Shown here in pieces: positions 22,006-32,248 of a stretch of DNA of 36,715 nt (within the stretch, counting starts at the first letter, position 1; every line of letters starts with the position of its first letter). Below the pieces are notes generated by a model. The model was not told the DNA's origin and made no database searches. It saw nothing but the letters and a program-made list of their open reading frames with translations. The position numbers were made by a program, and so were the translations under genes. This DNA is from Gammaproteobacteria bacterium (GTDB taxonomy: Bacteria; Pseudomonadota; Gammaproteobacteria; Enterobacterales; Alteromonadaceae): NCBI GenBank assembly GCA_018815765.1, contig JAHIWM010000154.1, positions 1 through 36,715 on the forward strand, in the 5' to 3' direction.

Positions 22006-22738
22006 AACGCCCTTCTGCGTCCGGCTTGCCAACAAACTGCATCGCCTGATGCACTTCTTTTGGCAGGCTGGCATCTGGTTTCATGGTGCCATTGAGCTGA
22101 TATTTGCCCTGCTCGCCTATCAGTGCAGTCACATTCAACGCCAACGGATTGCCTGGTTCACTCACCAGTTGAAGTTGGCCTTGCTGACAACTTAAGCTGG
22201 CATCTATGGCTTTTAAATCTATCCAGCCCGAAGGCGCCTGAAACTTGGCATCCAGCCAGCTGGCCTTGCCTGCCAGTTGCTCACACCAGGGCTGGCCCAT
22301 ACTGAAGTTTTGAATATTCAGCAGCATACTACCGCTGGCGGCCACCTGAAACGGCAAAGGTAATTTCAGTAAAGGGATTATAGGTTCTATCGGCAAACGT
22401 AATTGGCTGGATTCCAGCTCTAAACCAGAGAAACCATAAGCAAGCTGAGCTTTGGCATAAGGCAAAGTGGTTTGGCGAATTTGGCCAATATCCAATGATA
22501 AAGCCAGCTTTCCGGTCAACAAAGCCCATGGCTTCAGTTGCCAGTTCACCTGTGGCAATACATAGCCATTTAACGATACAGCCTGCACCTGGCCTTGCCA
22601 TAAAGTACCGCTGACAGGCCCCAACTGGACCTGTGCTGGCAAAGTGACCAGCTTGAACCACCAAGCTGCGGGGGCCAACACCAATAAAAACAGCAGATAC
22701 AAGCCAATAGCGGCCGGGATTATTTTCTTATAATTCAT
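21980..22738 (-). CDS. gspN: type II secretion protein N
   Basis: The last gene of the gsp operon. The 252-residue protein has one N-terminal membrane segment (about residues 6-27) and a periplasmic domain with the GPVSGTLWQGQ motif typical of GspN. It is an accessory inner-membrane component, absent from some type II systems. It abuts gspM with no spacing. The 3' end overlaps yrfG on the other strand by 26 bases and no terminator is visible, so transcripts probably run into yrfG antisense. Confidence 0.88.
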   Translation of the reverse strand: MNYKKIIPAAIGLYLLFLLVLAPAAWWFKLVTLPAQVQLGPVSGTLWQGQVQAVSLNGYVLPQVNWQLKPWALLTGKLALSLDIGQIRQTTLPYAKAQLAYGFSGLELESSQLRLPIEPIIPLLKLPLPFQVAASGSMLLNIQNFSMGQPWCEQLAGKASWLDAKFQAPSGWIDLKAIDASLSCQQGQLQLVSEPGNPLALNVTALIGEQGKYQLNGTMKPDASLPKEVHQAMQFVGKPDAEGRFTLKLQSR

Positions 22739-23203
22739 TTACGACTCAACCAATAAACGACGAACACGCACCATACCCGGCGCATCGGCCACAGCTAAAT
22801 CCAGCTGTACTATGATGACATGGTGCTGGTACTGTAACTCATGCAACCAGGTCAGCAGTTGATCAAAACTAATATCGTTCAGCATCACCTGCATCTGATC
22901 ATTTTGTGGCTGCATCCGGCTGACCTGAATTTTATGAGTGCGGGCGCTTGAGCTGATGATATCCGTCAGACTACCCTGCACTTTGGTTTGAGTCGACACC
23001 ATAGGAAAACTACGGACTTGTAGCAATTGTTGACTCAACTGCTGTAATTGCTGTTGCTGGGTCTGATAACTCGAATGCAAAGGAGCCCATAGCAGCCAAT
23101 AAAAAGCTGCAATGACTAAAGTAACGCCAGCGCCAAGCACCAGCTGTTGTTCACGTTTTTGTAGCGACTGCCACCAGCTGTGCAGTTGTTGTATTTGGCT
23201 CAT
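22739..23203 (-). CDS. gspM: type II secretion protein M
   Basis: GspM is a bitopic protein of the inner-membrane platform that pairs with GspL. The 154-residue protein has a cytoplasmic start with WWQSLQKREQQLV, a membrane helix at about 22-40, a Gln-rich coiled stretch and a ferredoxin-like periplasmic domain ending LDLAVADAPGMVRVRRLLVES. It overlaps gspL by 4 bases. Confidence 0.9.
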   Translation of the reverse strand: MSQIQQLHSWWQSLQKREQQLVLGAGVTLVIAAFYWLLWAPLHSSYQTQQQQLQQLSQQLLQVRSFPMVSTQTKVQGSLTDIISSSARTHKIQVSRMQPQNDQMQVMLNDISFDQLLTWLHELQYQHHVIIVQLDLAVADAPGMVRVRRLLVES

Positions 23204-24393
23204 ACTTTCACCTTCATCGCGACAGTGCCTTGCACCTTGCCACCTTCGTTACTTAAGGCTCCTTGTTTCACTTCGAAGCCTTTTTGCTCCAGCCTTGTTT
23301 TTAGGTTATCAAAGCGCTGAAAGCTATCAGCTTCAGCCTGAAACCGCAGCTCGCTGGTTTTCTGGTCGTACTTTAAATTGTCTAAACGCACATTGGTTGT
23401 GGCCGCCAGCTCCTGCTGTAAATCATTCAGCAGGCTAAACAAACTGGCATCCTGGCCGTTGCCCGCGCCTTGTAATTTGCGCGCTAACTGACGGGAAATG
23501 TCACGGGTGGATTCAGCGGGGAAACGGCTTTTATACAAAGTGACCAGTTCAGTGCGTTGTTGCTGTAACTGTTGACCTTGTTGCCATACTTGCGCCCCTA
23601 AAGTGATTAGGTACAAAGCTAAACAGCTGATGGCAAGAAAAGCAGAGCTTTGCCAGACAAACCAGATTTTATTCTGAGCTTTTTTCGGCGCGTACTGGCC
23701 CTGCAATAAACTAAAACTTTGTTGTGGTAGTTGCTGAGCCAATAAAGCCAGAGGCAGTTCAGGTTCAGCCAGCTCTACATTTTGCAGAATATCTGTTGGC
23801 CATGGACTGTAACTATGGATCAATTCGATATTAGCCAGGCTTAAAAAGTCTGGCCACCAGAGCGCTTCAATACTGGACGCCTGCCATTGGCCCTGACGTA
23901 ACAGCCATTGCCCGGCAAGTTCTATCGCTGCAGCCCCCTCCTGATGTTGAGGTAATAATAAAGCGTCAGGCAGCAGCTGTGTTGGCTGGAAACCAGCAAC
24001 AACCAACGACCCCACCCACTGCTCAAGTTGCACCTTTTTACATAAAGCCACTTGCTGCCAGTATTCCTTGTCACGTTGCTGACATAAACCTAAAGCCAGA
24101 TACAGCTGTTCTATATCTTCGGCATGCTCTTCTTCAAGCATGTAAGGCAATGCCTGAATAATTTGCCGGTTTGGTTTAGAGGGCAATAACACCTCACTTA
24201 ACACCACATCAGCGGCAGGCACCAAAGCCACTACTGGACGACGGCCCAAACGTTGGGACAACGCAGTCAGCTCGTCTGCTGACGCTAACTGGCCTGACGC
24301 GATAATCTCTTTATTGCCGGTGGACCAGACCAACCAACTGATAGGCTGCTGTGGCTGACTACCCAGTCTTATTATTAATTGTTCGTTCACCAC
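23200..24393 (-). CDS. gspL: type II secretion protein L
   Basis: GspL links the GspE ATPase in the cytoplasm to the inner-membrane platform. The 397-residue protein has an actin-like cytoplasmic domain (about 1-235), with ALPYMLEEEHAEDIEQLY as a clear GspL segment, a membrane helix at about 250-270, then a periplasmic ferredoxin-like domain. The start is one of two adjacent GTG codons. It overlaps gspK by 7 bases and gspM by 4. Confidence 0.92.
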   Translation of the reverse strand: MVNEQLIIRLGSQPQQPISWLVWSTGNKEIIASGQLASADELTALSQRLGRRPVVALVPAADVVLSEVLLPSKPNRQIIQALPYMLEEEHAEDIEQLYLALGLCQQRDKEYWQQVALCKKVQLEQWVGSLVVAGFQPTQLLPDALLLPQHQEGAAAIELAGQWLLRQGQWQASSIEALWWPDFLSLANIELIHSYSPWPTDILQNVELAEPELPLALLAQQLPQQSFSLLQGQYAPKKAQNKIWFVWQSSAFLAISCLALYLITLGAQVWQQGQQLQQQRTELVTLYKSRFPAESTRDISRQLARKLQGAGNGQDASLFSLLNDLQQELAATTNVRLDNLKYDQKTSELRFQAEADSFQRFDNLKTRLEQKGFEVKQGALSNEGGKVQGTVAMKVKV

Positions 24394-25367
24394 TGGCCTC
24401 CAAACCGCCGCGCTATCACTTTTACTTTTTGTTGCTCGTCAATCACCAGTACAGAAGCCAGATTAAAGATGGTATCCATATAAGTCACTGTGGTTTCGAG
24501 CACAAAATAATTTGAATTTACTGTTATCATGGCCTTCACTTCGTCCGTGACTGTGATACCTGCAAACTGAGGGCTTCCCCATACGTCATCTACAGTGGCA
24601 AAACCTTGTTCTGGCCTGCTGCCTATCAAATCCGTCGCTGCAGCCTCATCCAACTCAGGAATAAAAGCCGCTAATAAAGCCGCATTCTCAGTTGTTATGG
24701 TATTTATATTCAATTTACTGCTGCTCACTTTAGGGATCACACAAACCCAGGGCCGCACCAGCTCATAATCAGCAGGCGTTAAATCCAGCATCACCCGCAA
24801 TTCAGAGGTTGAGCCCATCAGACTGTTCGCTGTATAAAACGGCATCTGTAAACCAGCATAGTCGTCCTGCTCTGCACCACCTGCAGTTTGCAACAAACTG
24901 TCAGCGTCCAGCCAATCGCTGATACGAGCTGTTAAATACTCAGCTGGCATCGACAAATCTGTCGCTTTTAGCTCCAGCAAACGCTGGAAGGCTTTTTGAT
25001 TTGTCGTCTGACCAGCACCAACCTGCTGTTGTTCGGCAGGTCGCTGTAAATTATTTAAGTTAAAGCAGCTTTGTAAATCAATCAGCTTGCCGGTAATGCT
25101 GCCACTGTCGACCGGAAAGGTAGCGCCTAATTGCGCCCAGTCTTGTGACAGATTCACCGTCTCTTTACCAACCACTGTGCGTTTTAATAGCTGAATACTA
25201 GCCTGTTCTGCCGCTATACCATACCAATACGCTTGCTGTTGCTGTTGCAAATTCAGCTGACGCTGCAATTGAATTTGCAGCCGTCCACTCATACCCACAG
25301 CGATCACCACCACAAAAGCGACAATCATCATCACCACAACTAACGCCACACCAGCTTGACGACGCAT
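24387..25367 (-). CDS. gspK: type II secretion minor pseudopilin K
   Basis: GspK caps the pseudopilus tip with GspI and GspJ. The 326-residue protein begins MRRQAGVALVVVMMIVAFVV: a type IV prepilin-like leader with cleavage after the Gly, but without the usual Glu5, which is normal for GspK. The large C-terminal domain has SCFNLNNLQRP and KLNINTI-type segments with an inserted helical domain. It overlaps gspJ by one base and gspL by 7. Confidence 0.92.
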   Translation of the reverse strand: MRRQAGVALVVVMMIVAFVVVIAVGMSGRLQIQLQRQLNLQQQQQAYWYGIAAEQASIQLLKRTVVGKETVNLSQDWAQLGATFPVDSGSITGKLIDLQSCFNLNNLQRPAEQQQVGAGQTTNQKAFQRLLELKATDLSMPAEYLTARISDWLDADSLLQTAGGAEQDDYAGLQMPFYTANSLMGSTSELRVMLDLTPADYELVRPWVCVIPKVSSSKLNINTITTENAALLAAFIPELDEAAATDLIGSRPEQGFATVDDVWGSPQFAGITVTDEVKAMITVNSNYFVLETTVTYMDTIFNLASVLVIDEQQKVKVIARRFGGQW

Positions 25368-25978
25368 CAGGTTAACCCATTCATCAGGGTATAAAAGCGC
25401 TGCATCTCACCCAGTTGTTCGTGAGTAATAGTCAAACGTATAGCTTTAGGTAATTTCTCATCATTCCAGGTTTCCAGCCACTCTTCTTCTTTTAAAAACT
25501 CCACCTTAAAGCCTGTGACCCTGTCCAGCAAAGGCTGTACTTTAGGCTCACTGCCTGTAACTGCGTCCGGGAATAAACTAAAAAGCCGCTCAATTTTACC
25601 TTCACGAAAACGATAGCCAACAGCCTGAATTTCGCTGCGCGGTAATACCATACCCGGGTTACGCCAGCCACTGTGCACAAAAGCAAAACCTCCCTCTTCG
25701 CTTTCCAGCATTAGTTTGTCACCCAGCAAGGGGGAACGCACAGGATCTTCACCCTCAACCCGAATTTGCCGTGCACTGATTTGCGCCAAATCCCGCTCTA
25801 ACAGCAGAAAGAACCGCTGTATTTGTGCCAGACGCTCTGCCGCTTTTTGTGATGCGGCATCAGATTCAGTCACACTGGATAACACGCTTGCCGACGCTAG
25901 TCCCACTAAGGCGAAAATCGCCATCGCCAGCAACATTTCAATAAAAGTAAAACCACGACCCGTTTTAACGTTCGGCAT
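25367..25978 (-). CDS. gspJ: type II secretion minor pseudopilin J
   Basis: A 203-residue pseudopilin with leader and cleavage site RG-FTFIEMLLAMAIFAL (Glu5 present), then the conserved VRSPLLGDKLMLESEEGG-like core and a C-terminal strand region. It forms the tip complex with GspI and GspK. It overlaps gspI by 14 bases, the longest overlap in the operon. Confidence 0.92.
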   Translation of the reverse strand: MPNVKTGRGFTFIEMLLAMAIFALVGLASASVLSSVTESDAASQKAAERLAQIQRFFLLLERDLAQISARQIRVEGEDPVRSPLLGDKLMLESEEGGFAFVHSGWRNPGMVLPRSEIQAVGYRFREGKIERLFSLFPDAVTGSEPKVQPLLDRVTGFKVEFLKEEEWLETWNDEKLPKAIRLTITHEQLGEMQRFYTLMNGLT

Positions 25979-26336
25979 CAGGTTTACCTACAAAGGTTTG
26001 TAACTGATACACCACTTTTTCAGGTTTATCTGCCAGGCTGACTTTCACCACTACAGCACTGAAATTAGCATCTGCTGTTTTTTGAATTTCCTGCTGCCAT
26101 AACCAGCTGCGGTTGGCGAATTCCACAGTTTTTTGTCCATTTTTTAATGGCCATGTTTTTTCCAGAAAGACCGCATTCAGCTGATTTTCTGCGACATAAG
26201 AAGCAAAGGTCATCTCTTCCAGATGAGAAATAGAGTTCATATGCTCTGACGCTGTTTTCATCACAGCAGCACCTGCTGTCGCAAACACTGCCATGGCAAT
26301 CAATAACTCAATCAGGGTAAAACCTTTGCTTTTCAT
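25965..26336 (-). CDS. gspI: type II secretion minor pseudopilin I
   Basis: A 123-residue pseudopilin starting MKSKGFTLIELLIAMAVFA, with a short basic leader, cleavage after Gly and Glu5. The YVAENQLNAVFLEKTWP segment is typical of GspI. It nucleates the pseudopilus tip. It overlaps gspH by 4 bases and gspJ by 14. Confidence 0.92.
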   Translation of the reverse strand: MKSKGFTLIELLIAMAVFATAGAAVMKTASEHMNSISHLEEMTFASYVAENQLNAVFLEKTWPLKNGQKTVEFANRSWLWQQEIQKTADANFSAVVVKVSLADKPEKVVYQLQTFVGKPDAER

Positions 26337-26962
26337 GGTCTGTCATTTTCCACTTCAGATTTAGTCAGCGGAATACTGTATTCACCTTTGAGTACCTGAT
26401 ACCAAAAAGGACGTTCAGTTTCATCGGCCAATACCAGTTGAAAAGGGCTGATGTCGCCAGATGATAAAATATAAATATTGGGTAACAGCGGTGTGTCGCG
26501 CGTCTTGGCCGGCGCTTTGGTTTTATCATCTTTATCTTCGTCGTCTTCAGCAGCTTCAGCTTGCTGCTCGAGTACTTCTTCCTGCAACTTGCGGAACTCT
26601 TCCTGACCTAAAATACTGTCTTCCGCCCAGCTTAACCCTTCCAGTTCCAACTCTGCCTGCACAGCTTCTGGCCATGGATGAAATTGTAAAGACTTAGGTT
26701 CGCTCACCTCCAACCATTGCTGACCGTTGTGAACCAAAAACTGATAGCCTTTGGCATTCAGCATCAGGCCAAAATCCTGCTGCTTTAAAATCGCAGTTTC
26801 TGACACCACCTGGACCAACTGCTGTAAACGGTCCGTTTCTTTCTGGATACGCGAAGTTCGTGATTCGCTGACAAAATTCACCACCACGTAGGATGCCATT
26901 AAGCCAAGCAACAGCATCACCAACATAATTTCCAGCAATGTAAAACCGCGGTGGTGTTTCAT
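26333..26962 (-). CDS. gspH: type II secretion minor pseudopilin H
   Basis: A 209-residue pseudopilin with leader MKHHRG and FTLLEIMLVMLLLG (Glu5). The C-terminal half has the GspH-type TERPFWYQVLKGE region. Between about residues 120 and 155 it carries a highly charged, acidic segment (EDDEDKDDKTK core) not needed for the pilin fold; together with general length it is longer than the GspH proteins I know (about 170-190). It begins 3 bases after gspG and overlaps gspI by 4. Confidence 0.9.
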   Translation of the reverse strand: MKHHRGFTLLEIMLVMLLLGLMASYVVVNFVSESRTSRIQKETDRLQQLVQVVSETAILKQQDFGLMLNAKGYQFLVHNGQQWLEVSEPKSLQFHPWPEAVQAELELEGLSWAEDSILGQEEFRKLQEEVLEQQAEAAEDDEDKDDKTKAPAKTRDTPLLPNIYILSSGDISPFQLVLADETERPFWYQVLKGEYSIPLTKSEVENDRP

Positions 26963-26965
26963 GTT

Positions 26966-27403
26966 TTAGTTTTGCTGCGCTTCCGGCGCATCCAGATTCC
27001 AGTTGCCTATATCATCATCTGTGCCAGCCACACGGTCCGGGCCCATTGAATACACATCAATACGTCCCATCTCACCCGGGCTGACTAATAAATAATCATT
27101 GTCCCATGGGTCTTTTTGCAGACGCTTGATAAAACCGCCTTCAGGAAAAGAACGTGGCATAGGCTCAGAGGTTGGCTGAGTGACTAAAGCTTGTAAGCCT
27201 TGTTCTGTGGTTGGATAAAAGCCGTTGTCCAGCTTGTATAAATCCAGCGCGTTTTCCAGCTGCTGAATATCTACTACCACTTTCTGTTTGGCTGCTTTTT
27301 CCTGATTCCCCATTAAGTTTGGTACCACCATACTGGCGATAACACCCAAAATAACGATAACCACCATCACCTCTAACAAGGTAAAACCCTTTTGTTGTTG
27401 CAT
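26966..27403 (-). CDS. gspG: type II secretion major pseudopilin G
   Basis: The main subunit of the pseudopilus that pushes substrates through the secretin. The 145-residue precursor starts MQQQKG, then FTLLEVMVVIVILGVIA with Glu5. The globular part has YKLDNGFYPTTEQGLQALV, KDPWDNDYLLVSPG, and an aspartate-rich C-terminal loop (GTDDDIGNW) that matches the GspG calcium site. Standard length. Confidence 0.96.
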   Translation of the reverse strand: MQQQKGFTLLEVMVVIVILGVIASMVVPNLMGNQEKAAKQKVVVDIQQLENALDLYKLDNGFYPTTEQGLQALVTQPTSEPMPRSFPEGGFIKRLQKDPWDNDYLLVSPGEMGRIDVYSMGPDRVAGTDDDIGNWNLDAPEAQQN

Positions 27404-27406
27404 CTT

Positions 27407-28627
27407 TTAACCTCCGACTAAATTGTTTAATGCCAAAATAGGCTGCAGAATCGCCATTACAATAAATAAAACTATGCCAGCCATCACGGCAACTAAAACA
27501 GGTTCAAATACTTTCAGTGAGACAGTGACCAGAGTTTCAAATTCCCTGTCCTGCGTATTAGCAGCACGCTCTAACATGCCATCGAGCTGACCACTTTTTT
27601 CGCCAGAGGCGATCATATGCAGCATCATAGGCGGGAATAATTTGGTTTGTTCCAGTGCATTTTTCAGCGACGATCCTTCGCGGACTTTTAGTGTGGCTTC
27701 GGCAATGGACTGACGCATATAACTGTTATCCAGCACATCAGCGCTGATGCGCATCGCTTCCAGCAAAGGCACTGCACTGGCGTTCAGAATACTCAAAGTA
27801 CGGGCAAAACGGGCTGTGTTTAAACCACGGCTGACTTTACCAATCAACCCGAGTTTTAACTGTCTGGTGTCTATTTTCAGCTTAAAGGCTGGTTTTTTCA
27901 GCGCGCGCTTAAAACCGGCAATAGCGAGGAAAATAGCTAACACGACCAGCAAACCGTAAGATCGTAAAAATTCACTGGCTGCTATCAAAAACAACGTAGA
28001 GCCCGGTAAACTCTGGCCCATATGTTCAAACTGACCCACAATTTGGGGCACCACAGCAGCCAGCAAAATACTGATCACAGCGATAGCAAAAAAAGTCAAA
28101 ATGGCAGGATAAAGCAGCGCTTGCATAATCTGACTACGCATATGCTGGCGTTGTTCAGTGTAATCAGCCAACCGGTTTAATACCGCATCCAAATGGCCGG
28201 ATTTTTCTCCGGCAGCCACCATAGAGGTAAACAAGTGGTCAAACACATACGGAAACTCTGCCAAGCCTTCAGCCAGGCTATAACCTTCCACCACTTTAGA
28301 ACGCACTGACATCATCATGCTTTGCAAACGGGCTTTGTCACATTGCTCTGATACCGCAAGCAAGGCACTTTCTATCGGCAAACCCGCTTCGATTAAAGTC
28401 GACATCTGGCGGGTGATCAGTGCTAATTCACTGGCACTGATACCAGATTGAAACCACTTTTTACCGGACGCCAGCAGTTTTTCCTGACGCGAAGCCAGCT
28501 CTAAACTCAGCGGCGTCAGCTTTTGTTCACGCAATAACTGCCGGGCCTGACGGGCATTATCGGCTTCCAGTACACCTTTACTACGACGCCCTTTGGCGTC
28601 CATGGCCTGGTATTCAAAAGCTGGCAC
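27407..28627 (-). CDS. gspF: type II secretion inner-membrane platform protein F
   Basis: A 406-residue polytopic protein with two homologous cytoplasmic GspF domains (about 70-195 and 275-400), each with the GEKSGHLD or GEKSGQLD motif, and three membrane helices near 170-190, 220-240 and 375-400. It forms the core of the platform that assembles the pseudopilus. Its start overlaps the gspE stop by one base; gspG follows after 3 bases. Confidence 0.96.
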   Translation of the reverse strand: MPAFEYQAMDAKGRRSKGVLEADNARQARQLLREQKLTPLSLELASRQEKLLASGKKWFQSGISASELALITRQMSTLIEAGLPIESALLAVSEQCDKARLQSMMMSVRSKVVEGYSLAEGLAEFPYVFDHLFTSMVAAGEKSGHLDAVLNRLADYTEQRQHMRSQIMQALLYPAILTFFAIAVISILLAAVVPQIVGQFEHMGQSLPGSTLFLIAASEFLRSYGLLVVLAIFLAIAGFKRALKKPAFKLKIDTRQLKLGLIGKVSRGLNTARFARTLSILNASAVPLLEAMRISADVLDNSYMRQSIAEATLKVREGSSLKNALEQTKLFPPMMLHMIASGEKSGQLDGMLERAANTQDREFETLVTVSLKVFEPVLVAVMAGIVLFIVMAILQPILALNNLVGG

Positions 28628-30135
28628 TACAGATCCTCTCGGGTCACACGCAATACTTCTTCCAGCGTGGTTTCACCCGTTAATACTTTGCTGAAGCCGT
28701 CCTGGCGGATGCTTGGGCTTTGAGTACGAATGTATTTTTCAATCGACTGTTCACCTTTGCCGTTATGGATCAGTTCACGGGTATGCTCGTCTACCACCAG
28801 TAATTCATGAATACCGGTCCGGCCACGGTACCCCGTCTGATTACAATGCTCACAGCCTACAGCACGATAAATCACTGTTCCGTCTTTTTTTGTAACGCCA
28901 AGCAAAGCCCGCTCTTCTTTATCCGGCTCGTGAGCCTGCTTACAGTGCACACATAAAGTCCGTACCAGACGTTGTGCCAACACTCCCAACAAACTGGAGG
29001 ATAATAAAAAGGGTTCAACCCCCATATCTTCCAGACGGGTAATGGCACCGGAGGCGGTATTGGTGTGCAGAGTACTTAACACTAAGTGGCCGGTTAAACT
29101 GGCCTGCACCGCAATTTGCGCGGTTTCAAGATCACGGATTTCACCCACCATCACCACATCAGGATCCTGACGTAAAATAGCGCGCAAGCCGCGGGCGAAG
29201 GTCATATTCACTTTAGTATTGACTTGCGTCTGGCCTATACCTTCCAGCTCGTATTCAATAGGATCTTCTACCGTCAGAATATTACGGTCTTTGGTGTTGA
29301 TCTCGGTCAACCCCGCATACAAGGTGGTACTTTTACCCGAACCTGTAGGTCCTGTGACCAGAATAATGCCGTGCGGTTTTAAAATTTGCTGCGAAAAAGT
29401 TTGTTGCACAGCAGTTGTCATGCCGAGCTTATTTAAATCAAGGTGTGAGTTATTTTTATCGAGTAAACGCAAAACTACCCGCTCGCCATGACTGGATGGC
29501 ATAGTCGATACCCGCACATCTACAGCCCTGCCCGCAATACGCAAACTGATACGGCCATCTTGTGGCACACGTTTTTCAGCAATGTCCAGCTTGGCCATGA
29601 CCTTGATACGAGACACCAGCAAACTGGATAATTTACGGTTTGGTTTGAGCACTTCCCTTAATACGCCATCAACCCGAAAGCGTACCACCAGATTTTTTTC
29701 AAAGGTTTCAACGTGAATATCCGAAGCCCCCAACTTGATAGCTTCGCCAAGCATGGCGTTGATCAGTTTAATAATGGGCGCATCGTCTTCATTTTCTAAT
29801 AAATCTTCGGTCTCAGGAATTTCATCAGCCAAAGAAGCTAAATCCACTTCGTTACCAATGTCCTGCATGATTTGCTGAGCTTCGGACGAGTCACGCTGAT
29901 AAGAAGCCTCTAATAACGCATCAAACTCAGTTTGTTGCAGTTTCTGCACTTTAAAAGGCGCAGATAATAAACGCCGTACTTCAAGTAATGCAGTAGGCGG
30001 TGTCTGAGGATTCACATACAACAACCAGCCATCTGTCTGAGCCTGCAATAAGACACCAAAACGTTTAGCAAAACCAAAAGGCAACCGCACTTTGGCCGCA
30101 ACGGGCTGCATGTCATTCAGATCAACAGCAGACAT
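28627..30135 (-). CDS. gspE: type II secretion ATPase E
   Basis: The hexameric cytoplasmic ATPase that powers pseudopilus assembly. The 502-residue protein has N-terminal domains that contact GspL, Walker [10 protein letters not shown] at 262-270, the aspartate box around 289-305, Walker B in [12 protein letters not shown] (324-335), a histidine box (STLHTNTA), and a zinc site of Cys395, Cys398, Cys428 and Cys431. All hallmarks are intact. It overlaps gspD and gspF by one base each. Confidence 0.97.
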   Translation of the reverse strand: MSAVDLNDMQPVAAKVRLPFGFAKRFGVLLQAQTDGWLLYVNPQTPPTALLEVRRLLSAPFKVQKLQQTEFDALLEASYQRDSSEAQQIMQDIGNEVDLASLADEIPETEDLLENEDDAPIIKLINAMLGEAIKLGASDIHVETFEKNLVVRFRVDGVLREVLKPNRKLSSLLVSRIKVMAKLDIAEKRVPQDGRISLRIAGRAVDVRVSTMPSSHGERVVLRLLDKNNSHLDLNKLGMTTAVQQTFSQQILKPHGIILVTGPTGSGKSTTLYAGLTEINTKDRNILTVEDPIEYELEGIGQTQVNTKVNMTFARGLRAILRQDPDVVMVGEIRDLETAQIAVQASLTGHLVLSTLHTNTASGAITRLEDMGVEPFLLSSSLLGVLAQRLVRTLCVHCKQAHEPDKEERALLGVTKKDGTVIYRAVGCEHCNQTGYRGRTGIHELLVVDEHTRELIHNGKGEQSIEKYIRTQSPSIRQDGFSKVLTGETTLEEVLRVTREDL

Positions 30136-32222
30136 TAGTTATTCCCCTGCTGTGCAGGTTGTTGTGCCGGTGTCGCAGCCTCTTTATCCTGAGCTTCTTT
30201 TTTCTGCAAATATTCATCAAAAGTTGGCGGAATAATTAAAGTTTCATCAAATTCAGGCATAGCTGGAGTTTCAGCACCAGGCATCAGATGAATACCTTTT
30301 TCACCCTGAGCCAGTTGCTGCGCCCGCACATAATTGTATTTACGTTGGCTGACTTCACTCAGCAGGCCATCGTCACGCATAATGGTAGGCTTGATAAAAA
30401 TCATCAGGTTACGCTTACGTTTAGTTGAGGATGTGGAGCGGAATAGAGCCCCTAATACCGGGATGTCACCTAACAGCGGGACTTTAGATTCGCTTTGTTG
30501 TACATCTTCATCAATTAAACCACCCAAAACTACAGTGGCACCATTGTCTGCCAATACCGTAGTTTTGATCTCTCTTTTCGCGATAATAGGGTTACCTTCA
30601 ATATCACCGTTACGGCCCGATACTTCCTGCTCTATGGTGAGTTTGACCGCATTACCTTCGTTAATCTGAGGTGTCACTTTCAGTTTAATACCCACTTCAA
30701 TCCTGTCTAAAGTAGTGAAAGGGTTGGTGCCGCCTGAGCCTGGACTAGTCGTGGTTTTAATAGGTACTTCTTCACCGACAATAAAAGAGGACTCCTGATT
30801 ATCCAGCGTAGTCAGAGAAGGTGTGGCGAGGATATTCGAATTACTGTCACTGGTCACCGCTTGTAAGATAGCGCCCCAGTCGTTTTTCACTACACCCAGC
30901 ATCATACCTGTAACACCACCTAAAGCCTCACCAAGGGCGGTATAGTCACCAGGCATTTCTGGATTTACAGTGGTTCCCGTCTCAGTATCCACAGTGGAGC
31001 CTGGGGTAGGCCTTGCAGCAGCAGCACCAGCCGCGATCTGGCTGATAGGTACCACACCGTTATTAAATTGCGTTAAACCGCCTTGGGCGCTAATCCATTG
31101 CACACCTAAATTGGCGCCTGAGTTATCAGCTACTTCGACAATAATGGCTTCGACCAGTACCTGAGCACGACGGATATCCACCTGACGAATCACATCTTCC
31201 AGCGAGCGTAATACGTCTGGCTGAGCAGTAATAACTAAAGAGTTACTTTCGGCATGCGCTTCAATACTGACATCACGGCCTCTGCCTGCAGTACGGGCAC
31301 CTTGCGCCTGAGTGGCTGCGCCCTGGGCTTCTGCGGCAATAGTAGCGCTGACGCCTTGTAACACTTTGACTAAATCTTCGGCTTTGGCATATTTCAGGTA
31401 GTACACACGGGTATTACCCTGACTCTCCAGCTCTGCATCCAGTCGCTGCACTAAAGCCACAACACGTTCACGGGCCTGACGCTCACCACTGACAATCACA
31501 CTGTTGGTGCGCTCATCAGCCACAATTTTTGGGATTAAAAATTCAGGCTGTTCAGATTTTCCCTGATTTTTATAGATATTTTCCAGAATACGTACCACTT
31601 CGGCAGACGAAGCGTAACTTAATTTGATAACTTCCAGATCCTGATCACCGGCTTTGTCGACACGGGAAATGATATCCACCAAACGGTTCACTGTCTCAGC
31701 CTGACCCGTCATCATAATGACGTTCGACGGATCATAGTTGACGACGCTCCCACCGCCACTTTGATCAACAAACTGGCGCAATAACGGCGCTAATTCGCGG
31801 ACTGAAACGTTTTTTACCTGTACAACTCGGGTGACCATTTCATCGCCTAAGGCACCGGCATTGTCACTGACCACAGGGATGTTGGAGGTTTTCGCATCTT
31901 TTTGCCGTACCACTTTCAGCACGCCACTTTTCATTTCAACCACCGAGAAGTCATAGACTTCCAGCACGTTTAAGAAAAACTGGTAATACTGTTTTTCGTT
32001 CAGCATTTCATAGCTGCGCACATTGATTCGGCCCCGCACCTGCGGATCAACTATGATGGTTTTATTCAGATTTTTACCAACAATATTAATAAATTCGTTG
32101 ATATCCGTGCCTTTAAAGTTCGGCTGATATTCAGTTGCGGTCGCAAAAAAACTCAGCAGCGCGATAGCGCCCAAACCAAACCAACGGGAAATTTGCAGAC
32201 GAGAAGATGTCACTGACTTCAT
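30135..32222 (-). CDS. gspD: type II secretion outer-membrane secretin D
   Basis: The outer-membrane channel of the system. The 695-residue protein has a signal peptide (cleaved near residue 29, ATATEY), N0 domain ([18 protein letters not shown]), N1-N3 domains ([17 protein letters not shown] and similar repeats), and the secretin core with the [16 protein letters not shown] signature. After the core is an acidic, Pro/Gln-rich tail. No pilotin gene is nearby. A 26-base gap separates it from gspC. Confidence 0.97.
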   Translation of the reverse strand: MKSVTSSRLQISRWFGLGAIALLSFFATATEYQPNFKGTDINEFINIVGKNLNKTIIVDPQVRGRINVRSYEMLNEKQYYQFFLNVLEVYDFSVVEMKSGVLKVVRQKDAKTSNIPVVSDNAGALGDEMVTRVVQVKNVSVRELAPLLRQFVDQSGGGSVVNYDPSNVIMMTGQAETVNRLVDIISRVDKAGDQDLEVIKLSYASSAEVVRILENIYKNQGKSEQPEFLIPKIVADERTNSVIVSGERQARERVVALVQRLDAELESQGNTRVYYLKYAKAEDLVKVLQGVSATIAAEAQGAATQAQGARTAGRGRDVSIEAHAESNSLVITAQPDVLRSLEDVIRQVDIRRAQVLVEAIIVEVADNSGANLGVQWISAQGGLTQFNNGVVPISQIAAGAAAARPTPGSTVDTETGTTVNPEMPGDYTALGEALGGVTGMMLGVVKNDWGAILQAVTSDSNSNILATPSLTTLDNQESSFIVGEEVPIKTTTSPGSGGTNPFTTLDRIEVGIKLKVTPQINEGNAVKLTIEQEVSGRNGDIEGNPIIAKREIKTTVLADNGATVVLGGLIDEDVQQSESKVPLLGDIPVLGALFRSTSSTKRKRNLMIFIKPTIMRDDGLLSEVSQRKYNYVRAQQLAQGEKGIHLMPGAETPAMPEFDETLIIPPTFDEYLQKKEAQDKEAATPAQQPAQQGNN

Positions 32223-32248
32223 TAGAGTTTAACCATCTTAATTAATTA

